Positions 9,700 to 20,745 of a DNA stretch of 64,000 bases are shown piece by piece. Position 1 is the first letter of the stretch; each line of letters begins with the position of its first letter. The notes under the pieces were generated by a model. The model did no database searches and had not been told where the DNA came from. It saw only the letters and a program-made list of their open reading frames with translations. Source of the DNA: Manis javanica (Eukaryota > Chordata > Mammalia > Pholidota > Manidae); the NCBI RefSeq assembly GCF_040802235.1, contig NC_133156.1:117582173-117646172 (forward strand), given 5' to 3'. A program made the position numbers and the translations under genes.

Positions 9700-10870
9700 G
9701 GAGAAAAGAAAATAGAATCAGATCAGAATGAGAAGAAAATGGATTCTCTATGAGATTATGGTGTGTGGTGAGCCGTAGACATGCTTAGATTGCTCAGCTT
9801 CTAGTTAGACCCTGTTAACATACTTAGTTGGTTAAGGAGCAAATAACCTCGGTCGAAAGAGCTATTTAGGACTGAGAATGCTAGAAGTAATTGACTAGAA
9901 CTTTATGTTCTAAACTCAGGTTTAATATATGACATAAGCTAGACATATTAATCTAAATATTTTTCTGTGTGGGTATGTTTCTTAGATTCCTCCCCTTTAT
10001 GCTTTTTCCCTATGGATGCCTGGTTTAATCAAGTTATTAATGGTTTCTGAAATAAAGTGCTAGGTATTCCATGTTGTCACAAGATGAGGAATCACTTTAT
10101 TTCCTAAGGTAATTTTAAAGAAATCAAGTTTTTGTTGCAAGGAATATTGAGAATTGATATAATACCACCTACCTCATTAAGCTCCCTGCTTCTAGTTTTT
10201 TCTCGAATGTTTAGCTCCAGAAACACCAGAGAAACCTGGGTAGGAGACACATTCAGTTTGAAGCTAGTCTCATACTATAGATCCTGAGACTCACTTTGAA
10301 GAAATGGAGATTTGGGCATCTTGGTTCACCTGTTGTCTTGCTGTTCATCAGGTAAATAGCTTTTCATTTCCTTGGAATGTCAGATGCTATTATTTTAGTG
10401 TCTGTAGAAGAAATCACTGTAACTATTTCTATACCTAGACAGAACACTGACCAACATTTCGTGGTGCAAAGTCCAACTATCTCATGAATTGAAATGCTAG
10501 TCATAGATGAAACTTGAAAATACAGTCAGAAAGGAAGCTCAATATAATTAATGTCCTTTTATTTCTCTTGAAAATGGTATAATCTTAGGCCTCTTGGTGA
10601 AGGTCATGTTTAACTGCTTTTCTCAAATGTCACAATCATTTCAGAATACTGCATAAATACCATTTTGGTATCAGTTTTCTTCCACGAAACAATTTTCCCT
10701 AATAACCTGAAACTCCCTCTGAGCCACAGTGTCTAACTTTCCTTATAACATGAAACTCAATTTTAGGGGAAAGAAATAGCAAAGGACAGTTGGCATTCAA
10801 ATTCAGGAACTTGTGCTCAGCTATATGTTTCTTTTTCTTTTTCTTTCTTATCATTGGTTGCTTAAAAGTA
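9700..10870. other. Stretch without recognised feature
   Basis: AT-rich, non-coding in all frames, with no repeat family recognised. Confidence 0.45.
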
Positions 10871-10873
10871 AAA

Positions 10874-10929
<56 letters not shown>
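10871..10929. repeat. (CA)n microsatellite
   Basis: An almost pure CA dinucleotide run of about 29 units. Likely polymorphic. Confidence 0.97.
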
Positions 10930-10930
<1 letters not shown>

Positions 10931-11286
10931 ACCAAAAACTTGCTAATATAGAAACACAGGAACAATTTACTTCTTTATTTGATTAGTACTAACATGCCCT
11001 AGCTTAGGAGGGTGCACAGTGATGATGTGTGGGGACCACTTCCATTTGTCACTATCAATGGAGCCACAAGAATTCTAGAGAATTCTAAGAGTACATCTCA
11101 GTATGATTAAAACCATCCTGATTTATCCTTTGTCTGGGAGCAACAAAACACTCACTTGAAAGCTCAAGTTTATTTCTTGCATTTAAAAATCCAGTTAGGG
11201 TAAGAAAGAAGCTGTCATGCAATATTTAAAACATGAAATCCAGTCAACTAAGTAGTATTTTAAAATCCAGTTCAGTATAGAAGTGA

Positions 11287-11288
<2 letters not shown>
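10930..11288. other. Stretch without recognised feature
   Basis: Non-coding DNA between the two CA microsatellites. Nothing is recognised. Confidence 0.45.

Positions 11289-11334
<46 letters not shown>
11289..11334. repeat. (AC)n microsatellite
   Basis: About 23 AC units, some 360 bp from the first CA repeat. Confidence 0.97.
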
Positions 11335-11337
<3 letters not shown>

Positions 11338-13079
11338 ATACTTAACTTAGGTTGGTATTTGATGGGAATACACACACATGCATGCATATCTTTAGGAAGG
11401 TAAATGTCTCATGTTGTTCAAACCAATAAATTAGGAGCTCAGGAGCCCATGTTGAGCTTCAGCAGTGTTCTCTCTGGGTCTTAGACATGCCTGAGTTCAT
11501 CTAGAGTTCTGCAGGAATGGCCTTGCTAGATACCCATGGGCATACATGATGCTGGGGTCCCTGAGGAAACATACATCTTAAGAAAATGGCCAGAGACTCA
11601 AAAGACCATAAAAAGAACAGCACCTTCAGATTGGAGGAGAAAGAGTGATTTGACTACAACACAGGGTTTCTCATGAAAATTGTACACATGCCCAGCGATG
11701 CCTCCCCTCTCAGGGGTTTGCTTCCCAGTCTTACAGGGAGGGTGACTTTGAGGTTTAAAAAAAACTATTTTGTGATAATCTCAGTGAATTATCAAGAGAT
11801 CATGAACCCAAGGCTGTATTGCTTTGTAGTGTAAGTTAAGCTTTAGCCCCGATGGGAGAAGAGGACTGTCTTAATCAGGGATTGCTGCTGTTAAATATTC
11901 AAATATAGAATAGACACAGTAGCAGGAAGTGTGGGTCCAAGCATGAACTGTGCAGTGAAGCATGGATCTGGGGCAAAGAAGCAGGACATGGGCTCACCCT
12001 TGAGAAGACCTCAGTGGTGTCTCAGTAGCACTGGAGGCTTCAGTGGCTGAGGCAGTGCATTGCCAGGGCTTCATTTTAGAACCTTCATCAGGCAAAGTTA
12101 ATGGCTTCATCAAGCCAGCTAATGGAAAGATCTCACCACCGACATCTGGAGGCTGCAAGGGAGGTGAGGGGAAAAGTGGCAGATTCAATGTGTGCATGTA
12201 GGAATCAGATCATCAAAAGCACAGAAACCACTTGAAGTCTTCATAAATAGGCAGGGTATTGGCACAACTCTGGGAGGGAGAATTACTGTCCCATGACTGC
12301 ACTTAGGCACCTGCTTTCCCTCCAAGGTGGAAGTGGACTGGGAAACACAGCTGTCCTTTCGTTTGAAAAGAATTCTTCCCTTGAATGAAAGATTCATCTC
12401 AGTGTTGTTTGGACAATGAGATATGATTGTCTTTCCCAAAATATTTGAATTAGAGACAATTTTTCCAGAACATCTCACTGTGAAGAGTGAGGACCTTTTG
12501 TGCTTTTGATTGCCATGCTAATCATCCATGGGAAAAGGGATTGAAAACTAGGGGATTTTATTTGAAGATTACAAAGTTGAGTCCAAAGTAGTGTTGCTAG
12601 AAGCAAAGATGAACACACACATGCTCCTTCCCTTCATGTAGCTGAGAGAATGAATATAGGTTGTACTTCCGGGACACCAGAGCATTAATGGAGCATTATT
12701 CCATCATTTGTGTAATAAGAATATCAACTGCTAATGGAAGAACTTTTGAGGATAATTCAATAAAAAGTAGTATGAAAATAACTGCCTAATCTTTATAATA
12801 GTGCTAATATGAAATATGAGACATTTAAGTATTTCTATTCACTAAAGCCCCAATTTCTGTCTGATATAATCTGGTGACTTTCTCACTATAAATTAAAGAG
12901 GTTTTGAGGTTCTCATTAAACTAGAGACTATTAAATCCATCTGATCAGAGTTGTTTAAATTATTAGTATACATTTCCTTTCTTTAAAAATCTTCTGTAAT
13001 CCTGTTAGGATTGCCCATTTCATGGAAACAAATGTAGATTGCAAATAGGTTATAAAAAAGAGAAAAATGCCACATGACA
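11335..13079. other. Stretch without recognised feature
   Basis: No gene or confident repeat is seen. Short open frames at 11994-12478 on the minus strand show no domain or splice context. Confidence 0.45.
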
Positions 13080-13880
13080 TGGGGGTGCAGACATCTTTTC
13101 AAGATCATAATTTCAGTTTGTTTGGATATATGCCTTCCATTTGCAACAACATGGATGAACTGAGAAGGCATAATGCTAAGTGAAAAACCAGACAGAGACA
13201 AATGCTGTATGGTATCACTTATGTGAAATTTAAAAAAAACCATCCAATTTCTTAGAAACAGAGAGTAGAAAGGTGGTTGCCAGGGACTGGTGGGGAGAGG
13301 GAGACGGGGAGATGTAGGTCAAAGGATACAAGCTTGCAAGTGTTACAAAGACTAAGCTCTGAGGACCTAATGTTCAGCATGGTGACTATAGTAAAAATAC
13401 AGTATTGTATACTTGACAGTTGCTGAGAATAGATAATAAGTATTATCGCCACATTGTTTCTCTAAGATATTACGTTTCCCATGGGAATAAAAGTACATGA
13501 TCTTATACATGGAATCTAAAAAATTAAACTCATTAAAGCAGAGAGTAAAAAAGTGGTTGTCAGGGACTGAAGGTGGAGTAAATGAGATGTTGGTCAAAGG
13601 GTACAAAGTTTAATACATGGGGTGGATATGTTCTGGAGATCTAATATAGAACATGGTGACTGTAGTTAGTAATGCTGTATTATGCACTTGACATTTACTA
13701 AGAGAGTAGATCTTATGTATTGTCACCACGTACACAAAAAAATTGTAGCTATGTGGGGTGATGGATATGTTGATTGATTGTGGTAATCATTTCACAGTGT
13801 ATGTGTGTATCAAAACATCACATTGTTTACCTTGTATATGTCCAATTTTTATTTGTCAATTATTCCACATTAAAGATGGA
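13080..13880 (+). mobile_element. Old L1 3' fragment with duplicated 3' UTR
   Basis: The sequence holds the L1 ORF2 end (TTGCAACAACATGGATGAAC, ATGCTAAGTGAAA) and then a typical 3' UTR (CAGAGAGTAGAAAGGTGGTTGCCAGGGACTGG). The 3' UTR block occurs twice, at about 13240-13480 and 13525-13735. The element ends in an A-rich stretch near 13880. Part of the ORF2 end between 13110 and 13140 appears deleted. Confidence 0.85.
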
Positions 13881-14689
13881 AAAAAAGTTTCAATTACACT
13901 GAAACATTACATTGTGCATGTATAACCTGATAAGAGAAAAATTAATGAGGAAAAAAGATAAACTTACTATAGAGTAAAATTTCTGATATTATAATGAAGG
14001 TTGTTCATTTGGCATTTCTGACTGCTATAAATACTGGCAAGTAAGTCTGTTTAGTCTCTGTACTTCTTAATTTCTGCTGAGCACAGAACAAAGGATAATG
14101 TCTTTAAATAAGAAAGTTTTGGCTGATAGTAAGAGTATTAATACATATGGCAAAATTTTTTGAGATCCTATAAATTTCTAACAGCAAATGTAATGTTGCC
14201 TGAAGAAAGGGAAATGGGTAGGTATGGAAGGCATGGTTTGCAAGTATGAGGTAACACAAAGCTAAAAAATTCTGATACAGTGCATATTTAGCCCTGGCTT
14301 AAAGAGGACCTTATCTGACTAATGATGAGCTAAATCCAACAATATGAAATCTATAGGCAAAACATTTAAATCACTGCATTAGGTTCAAGAATTCAACCCG
14401 GGAGATTGTATTTTTGAGGGGAATTGAACCTACAGTGATTCAGGTATGAAAAGAGTGAGGGGTTTTAAGTGACTTGCTTTCTAAAGAAAATAATGGGACA
14501 TGGCCTGCAATGAAAAACAAAAGTCAGGTTCAAATTATGGTACGGACTGGTCCCTCTTTCCTTTGTACAGTTCATGCTGTGGCATGCTAAATTCACCTAC
14601 TTCTCACAAGGACAGGGAAACATGGTCCTAGGATAGGACCCAAACATGTCCCAAAGAAGTCACTGAAAGAAGCAAGTGAATTTAATGAA
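13881..14689. other. Stretch without recognised feature
   Basis: AT-rich non-coding DNA. No repeat family is recognised. Confidence 0.4.
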
Positions 14690-15125
14690 AACATATGAGT
14701 TGCTTATCCCTCATCATCTCCCCTTCATCATATTATTGCAGAATTGTCACTGAATTCAGATATTTGTCCTTCCTTGTTTTCCTTCTACCCTGACTCCCTT
14801 GGTAACTGCATCCGGTCTCATGGCTTTAAATAACATCTACATGCTGACAACTACCATGTGTATAGATATCCAGCCCCGATCTCTCCCAAGTTACTCTAGA
14901 GTCTCATATTCAACTATTGACTTGACATCTTCACATGGATGTATAGTAGATGTTTCAAACCTAACATGGTCAAAGCTGAACTCCTGTTCTGACCACCCCA
15001 TTCCTCTTCCTCCTGAAACCTGCTTCTTGGCATTCTTCCCCATCTAACTTAGTGACAACCCCATCCTTCATTTGCTTACATCAGAACTATCAGAGTCATG
15101 CTTCTTTCTGATCATTGCCCAGGGG
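14690..15125 (+). mobile_element. L2 relic
   Basis: The sequence follows the L2 order on the sense strand: GGTCTCATGGCTTTAAATA, CATCTACATGCTGACAAC, ATATCCAGCCCCGATCTCTC, GACATCTTCACATGGATGT and AAAGCTGAACTCCTG. It is diverged and without coding capacity. The boundaries are approximate. Confidence 0.75.
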
Positions 15126-16079
15126 ACATGATTCCTGGCAGATGTGCGGGAGGGAGATAGAGGACACGCACTGATCCAGTAGGAGCCGGCCTCACCTAGG
15201 CAAGTTCATAGAAAGCTTAGGAAGTATGTGTTCAGAGGTGACACTCGGCATTTGACAGTGAAGATTCAGTACTGGGCATGTCTTTCAAGAAAAGTCTTAG
15301 AGTTCTAGATACCTGCTGCTTTCATTCAGATCTGTGGATGAGGGGCAGAGTGGCATAATGAAAGTCACATTTTACATGGGTAGCCTCTTTCAGGAGAGGT
15401 TGTTCAGCAATGTTTGGGAGAGTCTGACTCTGAACACAGTCAAGTGTTGGCAACTGTGAGACTCACTCTGATGCCTGTTTTCAGTGACACTGAGAACAAA
15501 GCTTTTAATGATGGGCTCACCCACAGTGTGCAGTACACCTCCCAACACCATGACAGCTCAGTCTTCTGTTCTTGTGGAAGTAATTATACTATTCATGGAG
15601 CACAATAATCTGCAATATTTCTCAGATGAGAAAGAACAAATTCTGCCTCTCTTGGTTCAATTTACAGAGCAAAATTCAACAGCTTTACTCTTCTACAGGA
15701 AAAACAAAACTGAAAGCAAAACACACTGACAACTCTGATGTACAGAAAATGGCTGTGGGTCTCGCTGAATACATTTATTTCTGATTTTCCCTCTGATTTG
15801 TCTTTTGTACAGATACAGTAGATTTTAAAAGCTGGTATTCAACTTACTCTAATTGTTCCATGCATTCCATGATCATTCACTTAACCATGCACTTCAGTGC
15901 CTTTCTATGGATATTCTATAACCAGTGGGACAAAATTGGAGTTTCATTTGCCCTGAGACTTAGTAGTTAAACCCCCTTGAATATGAGATTTGCCAGAGTT
16001 TACTTATGCCTAATCTAAATGGGACTATGGCTAAATATGAAGCAAAGGAAGACAGGTGCCAATATTTTTTGTTACTTAA
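15126..16079. other. Stretch without recognised feature
   Basis: Non-coding DNA. Short overlapping open frames at 15414-15729 on plus have no recognisable domain. Confidence 0.4.
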
Positions 16080-16295
16080 CTGATTAAAGAGGGCTAAGCA
16101 CTTTATATATGTTATTTCACTAATTCTCAAAAATAACCCTAAATAGATACTACTATTCCTTTTTATGAGGAAAATAGGTTTCATAGAAGTTTAAATGATT
16201 TGCTTGAGGTCACACACTAAGAAGTGGCAGATCCAAAATTTGAACCCAAGTCTTTTCTTTTTACTTCAGAGCCTACGTGCTTAGTTAATGTGCTG
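16080..16295 (-). mobile_element. MIR relic
   Basis: Reverse-orientation MIR signatures are present: CTAAGCACTTTATATATG, TGAGGAAAATAGG, GAGGTCACACACTAAGAAGT and TTTGAACCCAAGTC. This is an ancient tRNA-derived SINE. Confidence 0.8.
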
Positions 16296-17418
16296 TGGTG
16301 CTTCTCCACCCCAAAAAAGGGGAAGAATAAACAAAGGAGTGACATGAAGGAACAGAAAGAAAGATGAGTGGCCTTCCTCTCTAGGGAGCTTGGAGGATGG
16401 CCAGGGTGAGGGTAGATGTAACAGGGCTGAGGTGACAGAGTTGAGACACCTTTGATGTCTACTCGAAGCTTCCATGGCTTGAAGCCGTGGCCTTAATGAA
16501 CGTGATAATGAGAATAGCTGTTTAAAGGGAAACCATTCATAGGGTATTTTCCAGGACACAGAGTTCACCATGGCCCTCATACAGTGTTTTCAGTACCTTC
16601 CTGCAGACTTGTCAGTAGCTAGCAGAACAGAGGCAAGGACATTTCAGCAGTTCAACTCCTACCAAGGGCTGGAAATCAGAATCCATAGATTTACTGGGAA
16701 CAAGTGGAACTGAGAGTCTGACCTCCTAACAGCCTCAGTATCCTGAGTGGAATATATTTTGTCCTGGTATAACTGAGGATCTGATGGTAGTCATGGGTTT
16801 TCAATTCTTTGAAATTTGGTTTGACAGGAATAAAAGAAAATTTCCCAGGTGTTTTGTCATTAATTAGCAATGGCAAGGTACTTCGAGAACAACTTTCTCT
16901 CTGGCTTTCAAGGTCAAAATTGTTCTTGCATTATTAGTGCCAAAAGGGTCTGTTAGATAAGGGAGAATAAAGAAGTTAACAGGAGGTTGTTGGCTAACTA
17001 ATCATGATTTTCTAATATAACTCATCAAAAAAATAAATATAAGTAATTAGCAAAATCTAAAAATGGCTTATTTTGTCTGTCTGCTTCTGTAAGTAAAACA
17101 TTGTATGGTCCTGTGAACTGTGAGTAGAGAAATAGTTAAGTGTATTTTCAGTATTAATGCTTAAGGAATTACATGAAAGCCTGATGCCCAGGTGTAAAAA
17201 TATTAGGCTAAAAAGGCCTATATTTGAGTGTTGTAAAGATTATAAGTCACTTACTCCGAACCAGGACACAGAGAGGGGTTAATAGCAGCTTCATTGTCAT
17301 ATATGTGAAAGTGAAAATTGTTTCCTTAATTAAAGAAAAGGCTTATTTGTATAAATGTGTTAAAACCACCCACACAAGTAAGAAACAAGTGGTCTCATGC
17401 TTTTTTTAAAAAAAATTG
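16296..17418. other. Stretch without recognised feature
   Basis: Non-coding DNA. Nothing specific is seen. Confidence 0.4.
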
Positions 17419-17865
17419 CAATACTTTCCTAGTACTGATGAACAAAGTACCACAAATCTGGTGGCTTAAAACAACAAAAATTTACTTTCTCCCAGTTCTG
17501 CTGATATCAAGATGTCAGCAAGGCTATGGTCTTCCTGAAGGCTCTGAGGGAAAAATCCTTCCCTGCCTCTGCTGGCTTCTGGTGGGCATGGGCAGTTCTT
17601 GGCATTGCTTGGCTTGTGCATGCCTCACTCCAGTCTCCGCCTTGGGTATTATTACATGGCCATCTCTGCAGATGTCTCTCCGTGTCCCAGTTTCCCTCTT
17701 GTTATAAGAACCTACCTTAAGAGCAGCCCCTTCTCCTCTGCCTGTCATCAGCAACCCTAATCCAGTGTGACCTTAATCTTAACTTGATGTCATCTGCAAA
17801 GACCCTATTCCCAAATGATGTCACATTCATAAGTACTGGGGGTTGGGACTGGGACATCATTCTTT
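17419..17865 (-). mobile_element. MLT1-type MaLR solo LTR
   Basis: The reverse-strand LTR pattern is clear: AACAAAGTACCACAAATCTGG, GTGGCTTAAAACAACA, a central CCCTGCCTCTGCTGGCTTCT, TCATCTGCAAAGACCC and AATGATGTCACATTC. Its length of about 450 bp fits a solo LTR. An odd 36-bp block at 17723-17758 replaces the expected LTR sequence and is repeated at 18367-18402. Confidence 0.82.
17723..17758 (+). repeat. 36-bp direct repeat, copy 1 (inside the LTR)
   Basis: The 36 bp beginning GCAGCCCCTTCTCC match 18367-18402 at 35 of 36 positions in the same orientation, 644 bp apart. Confidence 0.9.
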
Positions 17866-19057
17866 GGTCTGCATCTCGAAGTATGACTGAATCCCTTCTC
17901 CATGTATTTCCCTTCTCATCAGCTTTCTCTCTCACGTACCCTGAAGACACAAAGCCTGTCTTCCCTTCGTTTTTACAAAGCAAAACAAGCAACCAGGGAA
18001 GTCATGGACCAAGGGCCACATCCAGAGCCTGGAGATTAGTCAGGAAAAAGAAAATCAGAGTTGTTACTTTAAAGAGAGAATATAATGTAAGGAATCAGAG
18101 AACTGAAGAGATAAAAACAAAGCCCTGAAGTGACACAGGTCTGGTAAGTGCAGGAGGAGTGGGGGAGTACTGGCTGGCACTGGGGCTGGGAAAGGAACTT
18201 CAAGGACCTGGGTCCCTCACTGCCCTGCAGGTGGTGCCGGGCCATCTGCTGGCATCTCTGAAGGCACAGTGAGGCTTGTTATGTGAGTGTGGAAAAAACT
18301 GGGACCCAGTCCCACCGGACACTGCCCAGGTGAAGAGCTGTTACTGGGGTGACACGGGCAGGAAGCGCAGCCCCTTCTCCCCTGCCTGTCATCAGCAACC
18401 CTTTAGTTAGTCTGCCTCCTTTTGCCAGAGCCAATCTGAGAGGCATGTAGCAAAGCTGAGACTGGTCCAGACTCCCAGGCTGCGGCGCCACGAAGGAGAG
18501 CACAGGCAGGTGGGTTTGGAGCTGAGCGATGTAGCTTAAGAACCAGAAAATGCAAGTTTGCAGACCTGAAAGATTAGTTAACCCTGGAAGCTGGTAAAGA
18601 GAAGGAAAAGGGAAGAGGAGTTAATTAAACTAGAAAGAAAGGTGCAGAGGAATTGGGAAAGGGAAGAAAGACCTCTTTTCAAAAGGATCAGGACATGGAA
18701 CAGAATGAATGAGGTTGGTGGACTGCTTGCTAACACTGGATATTTTTAGGCCCTCAGCTGAAGGTTTTGAGCTTAAACAGTTTGGATGGATGTTAAGGGC
18801 ATGTGGGGAAGTCTCACCTTCTAATTAAAGAGGAAATTAAACAGATCCAGGTGAAAATTTCCCCGTAAACTGCAGACAACAGCTGATACTGTATCGCTGT
18901 TAAATTCCACAAATAGGTAACAGCTACTATTTATTATATGCTCCTGCAGTATGCACGGAGGGGAATAGAAAATAAATATGAAGAGGTGGACAATTAATTG
19001 CTGTAGCAATCAGCAGATTAGGACTCAAGAGAACAAATAATTTGTATTCTATATTGT
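17866..19057. other. Stretch holding the second copy of the 36-bp repeat
   Basis: No gene is seen. Positions 18367-18402 match 17723-17758 at 35 of 36 bases. The GC-richer section at 18130-18510 may be an older repeat that donated the block, but I cannot name a family. The rest is purine-rich unassigned DNA. Confidence 0.5.
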
Positions 19058-19260
19058 AGTGTTTCTCAACCTTTATTTTTTTTTCATTATTGCCCCTTAA
19101 AAGAAACTTTCAGACTTTTTTTCCCCTAATTGTTCTCTCCCTGTGACATTTTAGTGCCATAGATATACTGTGTATCTGTTTATATACTGTGGCCCTTTGG
19201 GCAGATACAAACCATTGAAATGACTAAGATTTTCCCTTCTCATATCCTACAGGAACTAAT
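19058..19260. mobile_element. Possible hAT-type DNA transposon fragment
   Basis: It opens with AGTGTTTCTCAACCTTT, resembling hAT terminal repeats, followed by ATTATTGCCCC. The opposite terminus is not seen, so the element is broken or the call is wrong. Confidence 0.4.
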
Positions 19261-20745
19261 TTCACCCCCTTGGGAATATATTGCCACACTGAGAATTCAG
19301 GCTGTAGTGGAGGGTGTCATTGGCCTGTCCGGATCTCACATAGCTGGTGTACCTATCCCGCAGCGGCTGTGATTATGGCCCTAGGAGAAGTCTCTGGAGC
19401 ATTGCTCCAGCTCAAAGGAAACTACCCCAGTGGAGGTGTCTTGCCAATGGGTTTCAACCCCGGGCAAATTTGCTATGGATTCAGTGTGACCAAAGGAATT
19501 GACAGCAAAACGTTCTTGGAGTGAAAGGGTTTATTACCCGGCTTGTTTTCCAGCAGAAGGTGGAGCACTAGCATCTATGCCTCTGCCCAGAGCACTAGGC
19601 CGAGCTCTCTATAAAGTGCAATAATAGCTTATTGCCTAAAGGTGTGGAAGTGGCAGCCCAGCAACAGGCCAATTACATCATCAGGCAGCTTAAGTTCGGT
19701 GAGGATCCTGGCCATAGGAACCCCAACCTCCCCACAGGAGGCCTCCCCCAGTCCCCACCAAAGCCAGCAGCAGTGGCTCACAGCAAGGCGTGCAAGGCTG
19801 ACCCTTGCTCCCAAGAGCACCTCCGTAGGCCTCTAGCGGTGTGCTGGGCTGGAAGCATGACCTGGGCTAAAGCTCCAGGGCAAGCAAATAGGCCTCTTTC
19901 ATAAAAAGATGGGGGTATGTTCAGTCAGCTGTCTGTGTGCTGCCCTGTGGGGTGTCAGAACTGCGTCTCCAGTTGTTACAGTCCCATGGGACCCTGGGTG
20001 GCAAGCTCCTCCTGGGGCAGCTGCAAAAGCTGGGGCACCAGAGGTGGGTAAAAGCTCATCCACTGGAATGAGGTAGAAGGGTAGTGTATAGAGAGTGTCC
20101 ACATGAAACAAGGACAGAGCTTAGTGTTTAAAAAAAAAGATGGTGCCTACTAGCTAGAGCGAGCAGAGGGAGTGTGAAGATGGTGCCCACCAGCCAGCAG
20201 ACCCTCAGATATGTACTAATTTCGATGCCTGCCTCTCAGGCTGCTGCTTTTAAGAGCAGCAAATGAGCCTCATTCCATAAAGAGTGGAACCTTTTGCTCA
20301 GTGGCCTCTGCCTGGGCCCCTGGGTGAGAGAGTCTGGGCCCTTCAAGGGCTGTTTCTCAGCTCACTGTGGTCTGGTGGACACCACCCCCCTGGTTATCTA
20401 AGCTAGATGTGTTGGGGGCTTGTCTCTCAGGAGCAGGTGTTTGGGGTGCCTGATGTGGGGTTCAAACCCTTGGTGCCTCAGGGAGAGGCTCCAGGTTTTT
20501 AGTTACCACCTGTCTGTGGGCCACTGCGCCAGGCTTGGGGTTTGTGGTAAGATTGTGTCCCAGCCTCTCCCACCCACTTCGATGTGGGCCTTCTCTTGTT
20601 TGCCTGATGGATGAGCTCAGACACTTTCTGTGCTTTTTTTTTTTCCACAGGAAGTTGTTCTGTATTTAGCTGCAGACTCAGTGTGCCCATGGAAGAGGTG
20701 AGCCCAGAATCCTCCTAAGTCACCATCTGATCTGGAATCCCTGAG
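19261..20745. mobile_element. Unassigned ancient retroelement remnant
   Basis: A GC-richer block in AT-rich surroundings. Two similar motifs, AAGATGGTGCCTACTAGC (about 20138) and AAGATGGTGCCCACCAGC (about 20178), form a short duplication. The right part (20400-20745) runs GGTGCCTGATGTGGGGTTCAAACCC, then a pyrimidine-rich section, then GTCACCATCTGATCTGGAA, which looks like the outer end of an LTR or of an L1 5' UTR in minus orientation. The left part has short open frames, the longest 19632-19904 on plus at 90 residues, none recognised. A word near 19828 (GGCCTCTAGCGGTGTGCTGGGC) resembles 5560-5585 of the full-length L1 5' UTR. I favour an old L1 5' UTR or an ERV piece. Confidence 0.4.

Noticed and set aside
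10699..10965. 88-codon minus frame with a valine/cysteine run
   Set aside because: It is created by reading through the CA microsatellite.
10871..11334. Two CA arrays 360 bp apart as a possible duplication
   Set aside because: The sequences around the two microsatellites do not resemble each other, so independent simple repeats are more likely.
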